From assembly GCF_014836425.1 (NCBI RefSeq), contig NZ_JACSQW010000009.1, forward strand, positions 1 through 64,000: a stretch of DNA of 64,000 nucleotides. The letters are read 5' to 3'. Made by a program: the position numbers and the translations under genes. Origin of the DNA: Limosilactobacillus avistercoris (GTDB lineage Bacteria > Bacillota > Bacilli > Lactobacillales > Lactobacillaceae). The notes beneath the pieces were generated by a model. It saw nothing but the letters and a program-made list of their open reading frames with translations, did no database searches and was not told the DNA's origin. Of the stretch, positions 15,911 to 25,275 are shown in pieces. How positions within the stretch are numbered: position 1 is the stretch's first letter; the number at the start of each line of letters is the position of its first letter.

Positions 15911-15939
15911 TTGCATAAATAACGGTGAGCTGTGATAAT
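15911..15939 (+). promoter_or_regulatory. Promoter of yqgN
   Basis: TTGCAT (15911-15916) and GATAAT (15934-15939) are separated by 17 bp, with TGT just upstream of the -10. Confidence 0.65.
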
Positions 15940-15978
15940 TATAGACTGAAAACGTTTAAAAGGAGAGATTGTAGGATA

Positions 15979-16536
15979 ATGACGTATTCAAAGAAGGAGT
16001 TGCGTCAGGCGTATATTGCCCGACTGCAACAACTTGATCTTAATACGCGTTTACATGAAGAAAAAAGATTAACTTCAATGCTATTCGATCAGCCTGAGTG
16101 GATGAACGCTAAGGTAATTGCAACAACGTTAAGTCAGTCCTTAGAGTTGGATACTTCTCCAATTATTCTTCATGCTCGTCATGAGAATCGCCAAATTGTT
16201 GTCCCACGAACCTTGCCAGATCGTCAAATGGAATTTGTGGAATTAAACGAAGATAGTGAGTTTGTAGAAACTACTTTTGGGATTTTGGAACCACAAAACG
16301 GTCGAGTATATAAGCCAAGCGAGATCGATCTGATGATCGTTCCTGGTGTGGCATTTACCCAATCAGGTCGACGGATCGGGTTTGGTGGCGGATATTATGA
16401 TCGTTACTTGAGTAAGTATGACGGTAATACTATTTCGTTATCATTTACTACTCAATTGGCAAATGAAGATGAATGGCAAAGTGAGCAGTACGATAAAACA
16501 GTCGATAAAGTTCTTTCTTTATCGGAGACTGATTGA
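15979..16536 (+). CDS. yqgN: 5-formyltetrahydrofolate cyclo-ligase
   Basis: The enzyme converts 5-formyl-THF to 5,10-methenyl-THF using ATP and so recovers folate for one-carbon metabolism. The 185-residue protein shows an early KKELR segment, which carries the nucleotide-binding Lys, and the family signature near the C-terminus in GRRIGFGGGYYDRYLS. The frame is open upstream to 15925, but homology starts at the ATG at 15979, after AAGGAGAG. The stop codon overlaps the next start (TGATG), so translation is coupled with gluP. Confidence 0.93.
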   Translation: MTYSKKELRQAYIARLQQLDLNTRLHEEKRLTSMLFDQPEWMNAKVIATTLSQSLELDTSPIILHARHENRQIVVPRTLPDRQMEFVELNEDSEFVETTFGILEPQNGRVYKPSEIDLMIVPGVAFTQSGRRIGFGGGYYDRYLSKYDGNTISLSFTTQLANEDEWQSEQYDKTVDKVLSLSETD

Positions 16537-17198
16537 TGAGGGATCAGCTTTGGCGAAGGACACCAGTAACAGTTGTCCTCTTGGCTATTCAGATTATTGC
16601 ATTTATCGTAATGATACTATTAGGTGGCTCAACTAATTCAAATGTCTTAATAGAATGTGGTGCCCGTGTTACTCCACTAATTCGTGAGGGGCAGTGGTGG
16701 CGACTGATTACCCCAGTGTTTCTCCATATTGGGGTTACCCACTTGATTATTAACAGTATTACCCTTTACTTTTTGGGGATGTATATTGAGGAATTATTTA
16801 GTCACTGGCGAATGTTAGTGATATACCTTGTTAGTGCTTTTACCGGGAATTTGGCGAGTGCTTATTTCTTACCGAATACTATTTCGGCGGGAGCAAGTAC
16901 GGCACTATTTGGTTTGTTTGGTGCCTTTTTAATGCTTGGTGAATCATTTCATGATAATGGCTTAATTCATGACCTAAGTCGACAATTTCTAATCTTGGTT
17001 GGAATTAATATCGTAATGGACTTGTTCCTTCCGGGAATTGATTTAGCTGGGCATGTTGGTGGTCTTCTTGGTGGATTCCTAGTGTCATACGTTGTTGGTG
17101 CACCATTTGTGGGCCACGTTCGTCTTTATAAACGATTAATCAGTAGTATTATATTGTTCTTTGGCATTGTTGCCATGATAATCGCAATTGGTAGGTGA
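16536..17198 (+). CDS. gluP: Rhomboid family intramembrane serine protease
   Basis: A 220-residue membrane protein with about six helices. The catalytic Ser is in AGASTALFG (about residue 128) and the catalytic His in AGHVGG (about 174), with conserved HIGVTHLIIN on the second helix. Rhomboids cut substrates inside the membrane; the B. subtilis counterpart GluP (YqgP) acts in membrane-protein quality control. This version lacks the long extra N-terminal domain of GluP. Start ATG 16536 overlaps the yqgN stop codon. The substrate is unknown. Confidence 0.92.
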   Translation: MRDQLWRRTPVTVVLLAIQIIAFIVMILLGGSTNSNVLIECGARVTPLIREGQWWRLITPVFLHIGVTHLIINSITLYFLGMYIEELFSHWRMLVIYLVSAFTGNLASAYFLPNTISAGASTALFGLFGAFLMLGESFHDNGLIHDLSRQFLILVGINIVMDLFLPGIDLAGHVGGLLGGFLVSYVVGAPFVGHVRLYKRLISSIILFFGIVAMIIAIGR

Positions 17199-17203
17199 TT
17201 GAG

Positions 17204-17440
17204 ATGACAAAACCGCGAGAATATCGAACTTTATATGATGTTCAACAGTTACTAAAAGAATTTAATGTCTATGTTTATGTTGGTAAACGGTTATATGATA
17301 TCGAATTAATTGCGATTGAATTAGATCACTTATACCAAGCAGGTGTTGTTGATAGCAAGACCTACATGAAAGCAAAAATTGTTCTTCGGAAAGAACATCA
17401 CGAAGAAGAACAACGAGAGAAAAAAGGAACGGCTATTTAG
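17204..17440 (+). CDS. yqgQ: YqgQ family protein (DUF910)
   Basis: A 78-residue helical protein with the YqgQ pattern: TLYDVQQLLKEFNVYVYVG, then ELDHLYQAGVV, and a charged C-terminus. Its molecular function is not established. It always sits between the rhomboid gene and glucokinase in this neighbourhood. ATG 17204 is chosen over an in-frame GTG at 17195, which would overlap the ribosome-binding site. Confidence 0.88.
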   Translation: MTKPREYRTLYDVQQLLKEFNVYVYVGKRLYDIELIAIELDHLYQAGVVDSKTYMKAKIVLRKEHHEEEQREKKGTAI

Positions 17441-17470
17441 GAACCGTTTGAATGAAAGGAAATGAAAATA

Positions 17471-18433
17471 ATGGCTAAAAAATTAATTGGTGTTGATCTT
17501 GGTGGAACTACTATTAAGTTTGCAATCTTAACTGAAAATGGTGAAATTCAACAAAAATGGTCTTTACGGACTAACATTTTAGATGAAGGCTCACACATTG
17601 TTCCTGATATCATTGATTCAATTAACCACCACCTTGACTTGTACAAGATGGATCGTGATCAATTTGTAGGAATTGGTATGGGGACTCCCGGAACAATTGA
17701 CCGTGATAAGGGTACTGTTGTCGGTGCATACAACCTTAACTGGAAGACTACCCAAAATGTTAAGGAACAAATTGAAGAAGGCACCGGAATGAAGTTTGCT
17801 TTAGATAATGATGCGAACGTTGCCGCCCTTGGTGAACGCTGGAAGGGTGCTGGTAATGAAGGTGATGATGTTGCCTTTATTACTCTTGGTACTGGTGTTG
17901 GGGGTGGATTAATCTCCAATGGTCGTCTAGTTCATGGTATGGTTGGTGCCGGTGGTGAAGTCGGTCATATGATCGTTAAGCCAAATGGTTACCTTTGTAC
18001 TTGTGGTAACCGGGGTTGTCTTGAACAATATGCTTCTGCTACTGGGATTGTTCACATTGCCCAAGATAAGGCAGAAGAATATGAGGGTGACAGTCGCCTA
18101 AAGGCAATGATTGATAATGGTGACGAAATCACCGCTAAGATCGTCTTTGATTTGGCCAAGCAAAATGATTACTTGGCAAATACTGTTGTTGATGAAGTGG
18201 CATTCTACTTAGGTTTGGCTGCTGCTAACTTAAGTAACGCTCTTAACCCTGAATACCTTGTTATTGGTGGTGGGGTATCAGCTGCTGGTGACTTCTTATT
18301 GAAGCGGGTTAACGAAAACTTCAAGAAGTTTGCCTTCCCAACTGTTCGGACATCAACTCAATTGAAGTTGGCTGAACTTGGTAACGATGCTGGTGTTATC
18401 GGTGCTGCTTCCTTAGCTCGTCAATTTATGTAA
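17471..18433 (+). CDS. glk: Glucokinase (ROK family)
   Basis: This 320-residue enzyme phosphorylates glucose to glucose-6-phosphate. The ATP-binding LIGVDLGGTTIKFAIL stretch lies at the N-terminus, and the ROK zinc motif CTCGNRGCLE at about 175-184 with its His shortly before. Another ATG at 17462 is only one base after AAAGGA, so 17471 is preferred. It is the fourth gene of the yqgN operon. It supplies the entry step for free glucose, which in heterofermentative lactobacilli comes in by non-PTS routes. Confidence 0.95.
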   Translation: MAKKLIGVDLGGTTIKFAILTENGEIQQKWSLRTNILDEGSHIVPDIIDSINHHLDLYKMDRDQFVGIGMGTPGTIDRDKGTVVGAYNLNWKTTQNVKEQIEEGTGMKFALDNDANVAALGERWKGAGNEGDDVAFITLGTGVGGGLISNGRLVHGMVGAGGEVGHMIVKPNGYLCTCGNRGCLEQYASATGIVHIAQDKAEEYEGDSRLKAMIDNGDEITAKIVFDLAKQNDYLANTVVDEVAFYLGLAAANLSNALNPEYLVIGGGVSAAGDFLLKRVNENFKKFAFPTVRTSTQLKLAELGNDAGVIGAASLARQFM

Positions 18434-18451
18434 AAGTAAGGGAGCGTTAAC

Positions 18452-18865
18452 GTGATTCTTGGAGTTAGTAGTGGGTTATTAACCTTCAATATCGTTATTA
18501 TTGTCCTTCTTCTTGCCTGGGGTTTTAGTTGGCTTTTCCAATATTACCGGCGAAAGAAGTATGCAACTGTGTTGGATCAGGATGCATTTCATAAGGGAAT
18601 GCGTAAAGCACAGGTAATTGATCTGCGTCAACCAAATGACTTTAAAAAGGGCCATATTTTGGGAGCACGGAGCTTACCATATATTTACTTAAAGCAACAG
18701 TATGGTGAATTACGCCCAGATCTTCCCGTTTATATGTATGATCAAGGAATTGCAATCAGCACTCAAGCAGCAGCTTTCCTTGCAAAACACGGTTATCACC
18801 AACTATACATCCTTAAGGGTGGTTATAATGGTTGGAAAGGGAAGACAAAGAAGTCAAAGTATTAG
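18452..18865 (+). CDS. Membrane-anchored rhodanese-like protein without active Cys
   Basis: A 137-residue protein with one N-terminal membrane helix (about 8-28) and a cytoplasmic rhodanese fold (about 42-132: VIDLRQPNDFKKGHILGAR, then LKGGYNGWKGK). The active loop, usually CxxGxRS, reads DQGIAIS, so the sulfur-carrying Cys is replaced by Asp. A sulfurtransferase role is therefore unlikely; a binding or scaffold role is possible. The start is GTG. It is the last gene of the operon, before strong terminators. Confidence 0.85.
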   Translation: MILGVSSGLLTFNIVIIVLLLAWGFSWLFQYYRRKKYATVLDQDAFHKGMRKAQVIDLRQPNDFKKGHILGARSLPYIYLKQQYGELRPDLPVYMYDQGIAISTQAAAFLAKHGYHQLYILKGGYNGWKGKTKKSKY

Positions 18866-18911
18866 AATAAAGAGTGTTATTGTAAGCTAGTATGGCAAAT
18901 AACACGGAATA

Positions 18912-18961
18912 AAAAATGACTCCCAAAGTTCTCTTAGTTTGAACTTGGGAGTCATTTTTAT
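18912..18961. terminator. Bidirectional terminator after the rhodanese gene
   Basis: AAAAATGACTCCCAAAGTTC pairs with GAACTTGGGAGTCATTTTT, a nearly perfect stem of about 19 bp. It can serve both the operon and the convergent small gene. Confidence 0.9.
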
Positions 18962-18966
18962 ACCAA

Positions 18967-19012
18967 GGAGTGTAATAAAGTTATGAGTAACTTCTTTTGC
19001 ACTCCATTTTTA
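18967..19012 (+). terminator. Second hairpin in tandem
   Basis: GGAGTG (18967-18972) pairs with CACTCC (19000-19005) around an inner AAGTTA/TAACTT stem, followed by a T-rich run. It lies directly after the preceding terminator. Confidence 0.65.
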
Positions 19013-19025
19013 TTTATAATAATAA

Positions 19026-19202
19026 TTAAGCTTGATGAGCGGAACGACTCTTCCGGGTAGCAGCTTTCCGGTTCTCATCAAATTTTTCTTCTTGGTCTTC
19101 GATTGGTTTAACAACAGTCTTGTGGAAGGTGAATGCACCACTAGCGATTGCAGCTAATGTACCGAAAGTACCGATTAAAACACCCTTAGCAAAATTTTTC
19201 AT
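19026..19202 (-). CDS. DUF3042 family small membrane protein
   Basis: This 58-residue protein starts MKNFAKGVLIGTFGTL: one membrane segment (about 5-25) followed by a highly charged tail with Lys and Arg at the end. It matches the DUF3042 type of small lactobacillar proteins, whose function is unknown. The frame extends upstream to 19244, but ATG 19202 has AGAGGAGG at proper distance. It is convergent with the glk operon. Confidence 0.82.
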   Translation of the reverse strand: MKNFAKGVLIGTFGTLAAIASGAFTFHKTVVKPIEDQEEKFDENRKAATRKSRSAHQA

Positions 19203-19301
19203 GATATAGCCTCCTCTTATTTCTATGTTACCTCTATTATGCAAGACTTAACGACTTTTTACCAGTAAGAAGGATCAAAATTTATTTTAAGGAGATAAAA
19301 A

Positions 19302-20225
19302 ATGTCTAAAGTTATAGCAATTGTTGGACCGACAGCGGTTGGTAAGACCGCACTATCAATTGACTTAGCAACCGCTTTTAATGGTGAAGTAATTTCTGGT
19401 GACTCGATGCAAGTATATCGACACTTAGATATTGGAACAGCAAAGGTAACTCCTGAAGAAATGGCAGGAATTCCTCATCACCTAATTGATATTTGTGACG
19501 TTGATCAACAGTATTCAGTTGCTAAATTTAAACAAGAAGCAAATGGGTGGATTAAGGAGATTAGTAATTCCGGACATTTACCGTTAATTGTTGGTGGAAC
19601 TGGATTTTATTTACAGGCGTTAACGGAGAATCTTTCCCTGGGTGGTAAACAGGTTCAGCAACAGTCTGAGGCGATCCGTGAGCATTGGCACCAGATTTTA
19701 AAAGAACAGGGAGCCCATTACGTTTGGCAACAGTTAGAAAAGAAGGATCCTAAAGCTGCTATAGCGATTCCTGAAAATAATTCACGAAGGGTAATTCGGG
19801 CGTTAGAAGTAATTGAAACCGGGAACCAGTTATTCTCCCAACAACAGCAGTCGCATGCAAAAGATGAGTTCTTGCTAATCGGTCTTACAACGGCACGCCC
19901 AGTTTTGTATGAACGGATTAATAAACGGGTTGACTTAATGATGAGTTCTGGACTGCTTGATGAGGCAAAGTTGTTATACGATAAGGGAGGAATCAATTTG
20001 CCAGCTGGGAAAGGAATTGGCTATCATGAGTTATTTCCATATTTTGCTGGTGAATGTTCACTTGATGAAGCAATAGTAAAAATCAAACAGGATTCGCGGC
20101 ATTATGCTAAAAGACAGTTGACCTGGTTTAGAAATAAAATGGATGTTCACTGGTTTGATTTGGTAAGTGGACAGAATGATACTAATGAAATCAAACAATT
20201 TATTGATTCGTGGTTAAAAAAATAA
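19302..20225 (+). CDS. miaA: tRNA dimethylallyltransferase
   Basis: MiaA adds a dimethylallyl group to A37 of tRNAs that read codons beginning with U, improving decoding. The 307-residue protein has a P-loop GPTAVGKT (8-15), the DSMQVYRHLDIGTAK segment that binds substrate, and a PHHLID motif. It is of usual length. AAGGAG precedes the ATG. It is followed by glnA, as often in Firmicutes. Confidence 0.96.
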   Translation: MSKVIAIVGPTAVGKTALSIDLATAFNGEVISGDSMQVYRHLDIGTAKVTPEEMAGIPHHLIDICDVDQQYSVAKFKQEANGWIKEISNSGHLPLIVGGTGFYLQALTENLSLGGKQVQQQSEAIREHWHQILKEQGAHYVWQQLEKKDPKAAIAIPENNSRRVIRALEVIETGNQLFSQQQQSHAKDEFLLIGLTTARPVLYERINKRVDLMMSSGLLDEAKLLYDKGGINLPAGKGIGYHELFPYFAGECSLDEAIVKIKQDSRHYAKRQLTWFRNKMDVHWFDLVSGQNDTNEIKQFIDSWLKK

Positions 20226-20274
20226 AGTTTTTACATTAATTTAGTTATGATTAGGTTAAAACGTTTTCAGTAAA

Positions 20275-20303
20275 TTGACTTAATGGTTTTCAATTGGTAT
20301 CCT
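20275..20303 (+). promoter_or_regulatory. Probable promoter of glnA
   Basis: TTGACT (20275-20280) and TATCCT (20298-20303) are 17 bp apart, with TGG before the -10. The resulting leader would be about 155 bases long. I found no clear GlnR box (TGTNA-N7-TNACA) around it. Confidence 0.5.
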
Positions 20304-20467
20304 TAAGCAGTATTAAGAAAAACAAGCTTTTCTAATGAAATGAGGTTAATTAGATTGAATTGGTCTAGGTCGTTGCAAAGGCTGAGAAGTTAATCAAGAT
20401 TACTTATTACTTTGTTTTATTAAGAAAATTAAGCTATTAGGGTGTCTTCAGGAAAGGGAATGAGTTT

Positions 20468-21811
20468 ATGGCTAGACATTTGTATACCAAGGATGAAGTT
20501 CGTCAAATGGTGAAGGATGAAGATATTCGCTTCTTGCGGGTAATGTTCACTGATGTATTTGGAACAATTAAGAGTGTTGATTTACCAGTTAGTCAACTTG
20601 ATAAGTTAATGGACAATAAGATCATGTTTGATGGTTCTTCAATCGACGGGTTTGTTCGGATTGAAGAAAGTGATATGTACCTTTATCCAGATATGTCAAC
20701 ATGGTTAACTTTCCCTTGGGGAGCTGATCACGGTAAGGTTGCACGAGTAATTTGTAGTGTTCACATGACTGATGGAACACCATTTTCAGGTGATCCACGG
20801 AATAACCTCAAGCGGGTCCTTAAAGAAATGCAACAAATGGGATTCAAATCATTTAACATTGGTCCAGAACCAGAATTCTTCCTCTTTAAGACTGACGAAA
20901 ATGGTAACCCAACTACTAAGGTTAATGATTCTGAAAACTACTTTGACATGGAACCAGCTGATGTTGGTGAAGATTGTCGGCGCGACATTGTTCTTGTACT
21001 AGAAAAGATGGGCTTCGACGTTGAAGCGGCTCACCATGAAGTTGCTCCTGGCCAACATGAAGTTGATTTTAAATATTCCGACGCGCTTGAAGCAGCAGAT
21101 AATATTCAAACCTTTAAGTTAGTTGTTAAGACGATCGCTAAAAAGTATGGCCTTCATGCAACGTTTATGCCTAAACCATTATCTGGGATTAATGGTTCTG
21201 GAATGCACCTTAACATGTCACTCTTTACTCAAGATGGTCAAAACGCCTTTTTTGATGAAAATGATAAGGAACAACTATCAGAAACTGCCTATCACTTCTT
21301 GGGCGGTTTGATGAAGCATGCCCGGAGTTATACTGCAATTGTTAACCCAATCGTTAACTCTTACAAGCGGCTTGTACCTGGTTATGAAGCTCCGGTTTAT
21401 GTTGCATGGTCAACTTCTAACCGTTCACCATTAGTTCGAATTCCAAATGATCGGGGAATGGGGACTCGTCTTGAATTACGGTCAGCTGATCCAGCTGCAA
21501 ACCCATACTTAGCAATTGCCGCTGTTCTTGCTGCAGGTCTTGATGGTTTACAAAATAATTTACCACCAGTTCATAACGTTGATGAAAACATCTATGATAT
21601 GACTGCCAAGGAACGGAAGAGCAAGGGAATTGTTAACTTGCCTGATACTTTACATAGTGCATTGAAGGACTTAGCTGAAGATGATGTAATTAAGGGTTCG
21701 ATGGGTGAACACCTTTACCAAAGCTTTGAAGAAGCTAAGACCCGTGAATATGATGCTTACCGTGCCCATGTTTCAGATTGGGAACGCCAACGGTATATGG
21801 AACAATACTAA
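20468..21811 (+). CDS. glnA: Glutamine synthetase, type I-alpha
   Basis: The enzyme makes glutamine from glutamate and ammonia with ATP and acts as a dodecamer. At 447 residues it is the Gram-positive I-alpha type, which lacks the adenylylation-site insertion. Visible motifs are the latch and active-site region [10 protein letters not shown], the metal site GPEPEFFLF, the ATP-binding region with NGSGMHLN, and the C-terminal glutamate flap near NRSPLVRIP. In many Firmicutes glnR precedes glnA; here about 240 non-coding bases separate it from miaA and no glnR is present. Confidence 0.97.
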   Translation: MARHLYTKDEVRQMVKDEDIRFLRVMFTDVFGTIKSVDLPVSQLDKLMDNKIMFDGSSIDGFVRIEESDMYLYPDMSTWLTFPWGADHGKVARVICSVHMTDGTPFSGDPRNNLKRVLKEMQQMGFKSFNIGPEPEFFLFKTDENGNPTTKVNDSENYFDMEPADVGEDCRRDIVLVLEKMGFDVEAAHHEVAPGQHEVDFKYSDALEAADNIQTFKLVVKTIAKKYGLHATFMPKPLSGINGSGMHLNMSLFTQDGQNAFFDENDKEQLSETAYHFLGGLMKHARSYTAIVNPIVNSYKRLVPGYEAPVYVAWSTSNRSPLVRIPNDRGMGTRLELRSADPAANPYLAIAAVLAAGLDGLQNNLPPVHNVDENIYDMTAKERKSKGIVNLPDTLHSALKDLAEDDVIKGSMGEHLYQSFEEAKTREYDAYRAHVSDWERQRYMEQY

Positions 21812-21816
21812 TAAAG

Positions 21817-21869
21817 CAGATATTAAGAATGAGGGACTGAATGTAAAACTTGCGGTCCCTCATTATCTG
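21817..21869 (+). terminator. Hairpin after glnA
   Basis: AATGAGGGAC (21828-21837) pairs with GTCCCTCATT (21855-21864), extended by CAGAT/ATCTG. There is no clear U-run, so it may be a weak terminator or an mRNA-stabilising 3' end. Confidence 0.55.
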
Positions 21870-21882
21870 TGCTTGAATGAAA

Positions 21883-21910
21883 TTGACAAATAGCAACATT
21901 CCTATACAAT
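21883..21910 (+). promoter_or_regulatory. Promoter of gltX
   Basis: TTGACA (21883-21888) and TACAAT (21905-21910) are 16 bp apart, close to consensus. The leader is about 50 bases long. Confidence 0.8.
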
Positions 21911-21968
21911 TAAACATGTTGCAGTCACGAATCTATTCGTGAAACAGATATAAAGGAGAATCGCAAAC

Positions 21969-23471
21969 ATGGATGACAAGAAGGTCAGAGTTCGCTACGC
22001 ACCTAGTCCAACAGGTTTCTTACATATTGGTAATGCGCAGTCAGCCCTTTTTAACTATTTATTTGCTCGTCACTTTAACGGTACAATGGTATTACGGATT
22101 GAAGATACCGATACTAAGCGGAACGTTAAGGATGGAGAAGAAAGTCAACGAGAAAACTTACATTGGTTAGGAATTGACTGGGATGAAGGTCCAAATAAGC
22201 CTAATTCAAAGTATGCTCCATACCGTCAAAGTGAACGGAACGAAAAAGGAATTTACCACAAGTATATTCAAGAACTCCTTGATAAAGGTTTAGCATACAA
22301 GGACTACTCAACTGAGGAAGAACTTGCGGAAATGCGTGAACGTCAACGGGCTAATAATGAAGCACCCCACTATGATGGTCGCTGGTATGGTAAGAGCGAA
22401 GAAGAACAAAAGGCAGCCGAAGCAAAGGGCTTAAAGCCAACGATTCGTTTCCACTTACCAAAGGATCATGAATATGAATGGGATGATATTGCTCGTGGTC
22501 ACGTATCATTTAATTCTGATAACCTTGGTGGTGACTTCATCATTGAAAAGAGTGATGGAATGCCAACCTATAACTTTGCGGTTGTTGTTGATGATCACAC
22601 AATGGATATTACCCATGTTCTTCGTGGTGCTGACCATATTTCAAATACGCCAAAGCAAATTGCTATTTATGAAGCACTAGGCTGGGATCACCCAACTTTC
22701 TGCCATATCCCATTAATCTTCAACCCAAAGACACGGAAGAAGTTAAGTAAGCGGGATAAGGATACCCTTCAATTCATTAGTGAATATAAGAAGCATGGTT
22801 ACCTTCATGAAGCAATCTTTAACTTTATTGCATTCTTAGGTTGGTCACCAGTTGGCGAACGTGAAATTTACTCTAAGGATGAATTGATTAAGGTATACGA
22901 TCCTGAACGGATGTCCAAGGCACCAGCTTACTTTGACCAAAAGAAGTTGGATTGGATGAATGCTCAATATATTAAGAGCATGTCTGTTGAAGAATTAACT
23001 GACCGGACAATGGAATTAGTTAAGGAAGGCGAAACAGAAGAAGCAAAGCGTCTTCAATCAATTCCGGAAGATCAATTAATGGACTTAATTGCAAAGACAA
23101 TCCATGTTCACCAACGCGATGTTAATAAGTTGCTTGAAGTAATTGAATATGCATGGTCTTATTACAATGTTCTTGAAGAACACTTTAACTATGATCTTAT
23201 TAAAGACAATGAAGACTTTAATAATGATGAAGTGTTGGCTGTTTTGACCGGCTTGAAAGAAAAACTTGAAAATGGTGCAGATGATTACAGTCAAGCCATT
23301 AAGGAAGTTGGTAAGGATACTGGAGTTAAGGGCCGGAACCTTTACTTCCCACTTAACCTAGCATTTACTGGTTCAACTTCTGCTCCACAAATTTATGAAA
23401 TCATGGATATCTATTCTCGTGATACAGATATTGAATTGCTTGATCGAATGATTAAGGCACTTCAAGCTTAA
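21969..23471 (+). CDS. gltX: Glutamate--tRNA ligase
   Basis: This is a class I synthetase of 500 residues. It carries the HIGH motif as FLHIGNA (about 18-24) and the KMSKS motif as KKLSKRD (about 257-263), with the anticodon-binding domain in the C-terminal third. In lactobacilli this enzyme is usually nondiscriminating and also charges tRNA-Gln for the GatCAB route (inference). Single gene with its own promoter and terminator. AAAGGAG precedes the ATG. Confidence 0.97.
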   Translation: MDDKKVRVRYAPSPTGFLHIGNAQSALFNYLFARHFNGTMVLRIEDTDTKRNVKDGEESQRENLHWLGIDWDEGPNKPNSKYAPYRQSERNEKGIYHKYIQELLDKGLAYKDYSTEEELAEMRERQRANNEAPHYDGRWYGKSEEEQKAAEAKGLKPTIRFHLPKDHEYEWDDIARGHVSFNSDNLGGDFIIEKSDGMPTYNFAVVVDDHTMDITHVLRGADHISNTPKQIAIYEALGWDHPTFCHIPLIFNPKTRKKLSKRDKDTLQFISEYKKHGYLHEAIFNFIAFLGWSPVGEREIYSKDELIKVYDPERMSKAPAYFDQKKLDWMNAQYIKSMSVEELTDRTMELVKEGETEEAKRLQSIPEDQLMDLIAKTIHVHQRDVNKLLEVIEYAWSYYNVLEEHFNYDLIKDNEDFNNDEVLAVLTGLKEKLENGADDYSQAIKEVGKDTGVKGRNLYFPLNLAFTGSTSAPQIYEIMDIYSRDTDIELLDRMIKALQA

Positions 23472-23492
23472 AATTGATATTGTGAGCTTAAT

Positions 23493-23537
23493 AAGTCTCC
23501 AAAGTCTGGCTTTGCTGGACTTTGGAGGCTTTTCTTG
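23493..23537 (+). terminator. gltX terminator
   Basis: AAGTCTCCAAAGTC pairs with GACTTTGGAGGCTT, followed by TTTTCTTG. Confidence 0.85.
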
Positions 23538-23625
23538 TTTAAAAATAAACTAACAGTCTTGACCATTACTGAACAAAAGACGTAATCTAATAAAAGACGA
23601 TCAATTAAAAACGAGGTTATAAGAA

Positions 23626-24801
23626 ATGGTTGAAATGAAACAATATATGCGAAAGGCGTTAAATAACGTTCCAAAGTTAAAGATTTTTGAATTTAGTAAT
23701 TATGCTTCACAGTTTGATGATGTGATTAAGTTTACAATTGGTGAACCAGACTTTAATACACCAGAATATATTAAGAATGCAGCGATTCAGAGTATCAAAA
23801 ATAACCGAACCCACTATGCACCACAACGGGGCACTGCGGGGCTTCTAAAGGCAGTTTCTGATTTTTTAGCTGAAAATTATGATCTTCATTACAATCCTAA
23901 GACCGAGATTTTAATTACTAATGGGGTAACAGAGGGGGTCTATTCAGCTATTACTGCGATTACTAATCCGGGCGATGTTATTTTAGTACCAACACCAACT
24001 TTTTCGATTTATAGTCCTGATGCAGTTATTGCGGGTGGAACTGCCGTTGAAATTGATACATCAAAGACAAACTTTAAGTTGACCCCTGAGTTACTGAAAT
24101 CCTATTTGGATAAGTATGGCGATCGGGTGAAGGGGATTGTGTTTGTTAATCCTTCTAACCCAACTGGGATTGCATACACCCAAGATGAATTAAATGCTCT
24201 TGCTGCCTTAATTAAGGGGAAGCCAATCTTTGCTATCAGTGACGAGATTTACAGTGAATTAATTTATGACGGTGGCTATGCGTCGATGGCTCGAGCTCTT
24301 CCTGAACAAACGATCCTCACAAATGGTCTTTCAAAATCATATGCCATGACGGGGTGGCGGATTGGCTATCTCTGTGCACCGGAAGAAATTACTAGTGAAA
24401 TCTTCAAGGTTCATTCCTTTGTAATGACAGACGTTGCTACCTTTACTCAGGATGCCGCCGAGGCCGCCTTAAAGGGTGGAACAGCAGCCACAAAGGAAAT
24501 GGACGCAAAATACATTAAACGCCGTGATTACATGAAAGAACGGCTCACAGCAATGGGCTTTGACTGTAGTCGTCCAATGGGTGCGTTCTATATTTTTGCT
24601 AAAATTCCTAAGTTCTTAGAACAGGATGATACAAAAATTGTCTATGATATTGTAAAAAAGGCCCGAGTTGCTGTAACTGCAGGTTCCTACTTTGGTAAGG
24701 GTGGTAGTGGCTACTTACGTTTTAGTTATGCTACTAGCATGGACCAGATTAAAGAGGGAATGGATCGATTAGAAAAGTACGTTAATGCTGCACGGCAATA
24801 G
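23626..24801 (+). CDS. Class I/II PLP-dependent aminotransferase
   Basis: A 391-residue fold-type I aminotransferase. The PLP lysine is in NGLSKSYAMTGWRIGY (about 240), the conserved NPSNPTG stretch at about 174-180, and the substrate-binding Arg in YLRFSYA near the C-terminus. It is closest in pattern to aspartate/aromatic aminotransferases (PatA or AraT type) of lactic acid bacteria, but the amino acid cannot be decided from sequence. GAGGT lies eight bases before the ATG. Single gene with a terminator. Confidence 0.9.
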   Translation: MVEMKQYMRKALNNVPKLKIFEFSNYASQFDDVIKFTIGEPDFNTPEYIKNAAIQSIKNNRTHYAPQRGTAGLLKAVSDFLAENYDLHYNPKTEILITNGVTEGVYSAITAITNPGDVILVPTPTFSIYSPDAVIAGGTAVEIDTSKTNFKLTPELLKSYLDKYGDRVKGIVFVNPSNPTGIAYTQDELNALAALIKGKPIFAISDEIYSELIYDGGYASMARALPEQTILTNGLSKSYAMTGWRIGYLCAPEEITSEIFKVHSFVMTDVATFTQDAAEAALKGGTAATKEMDAKYIKRRDYMKERLTAMGFDCSRPMGAFYIFAKIPKFLEQDDTKIVYDIVKKARVAVTAGSYFGKGGSGYLRFSYATSMDQIKEGMDRLEKYVNAARQ

Positions 24802-24815
24802 AATAACTACTGAAT

Positions 24816-24864
24816 AAAAAATGGCTCAGGATACCTCGCATTGTTAAACATCCTGAGCCGTTTT
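24816..24864 (+). terminator. Aminotransferase terminator
   Basis: ATGGCTCAGGAT pairs with ATCCTGAGCCGT, flanked by an A-run and TTTTAATTTA. Confidence 0.85.
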
Positions 24865-24882
24865 AATTTATTTTTAAAAGAA

Positions 24883-24911
24883 TTCAAGAGGCTTTGATTA
24901 AGCCTCTTGAA
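24883..24911 (-). terminator. Hairpin after the 41-residue minus-strand gene
   Basis: TTCAAGAGGCTT (24883-24894) pairs perfectly with AAGCCTCTTGAA (24900-24911). On the minus strand it follows the small gene and leads into TTCTTTTAAAAA, a T-rich exit. Confidence 0.75.
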
Positions 24912-24937
24912 TAAAGAGTAAATTGCTTCAAAAAAAG

Positions 24938-25063
24938 TTAATTGCTCAGCTTCTTGGCGTCAGCATCAATCTTTGCAAAACCAGAACCATCTAGCTTCTT
25001 GCTGCTACGCTTTTCCATGGCTTTACGAGCCATTTCCTTACGTTCTTGCTTACTAAGTGCCAT
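24938..25063 (-). CDS. Small basic protein, 41 residues, unknown
   Basis: The minus strand encodes a 41-residue, very Lys/Arg-rich protein starting MALSKQERKEMARKAMEK and ending in AKKLSN. AGAGGCGAAG lies about six bases before the ATG, and a hairpin follows the stop. It has no membrane segment or motif that I recognise. Its composition could suit nucleic-acid or ribosome contact, but that is speculation. Codon use and the ribosome-binding site support a real gene. Confidence 0.65.
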   Translation of the reverse strand: MALSKQERKEMARKAMEKRSSKKLDGSGFAKIDADAKKLSN

Positions 25064-25275
25064 TTAACTTCGCCTCTTTTCGAAACGCTTCGACAACACA
25101 TAGATACTCCACATACGTGTTATATCTATATATTTTATTATAATCCATTTCTTATTAAAATCAACAATCGGAAACTAAATGTAAAGAAACTCTTCAATAA
25201 TTTATGAAGTTCTTTAAATATTGCCGCAAGTCGATTAAGATAAAAACTAGTTATTAAAGTGAGGAGCGGTGTACA

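Noticed and set aside
20226-20467. GlnR operator or riboswitch before glnA
   Set aside because: No TGTNA-N7-TNACA match and no riboswitch consensus that I know.
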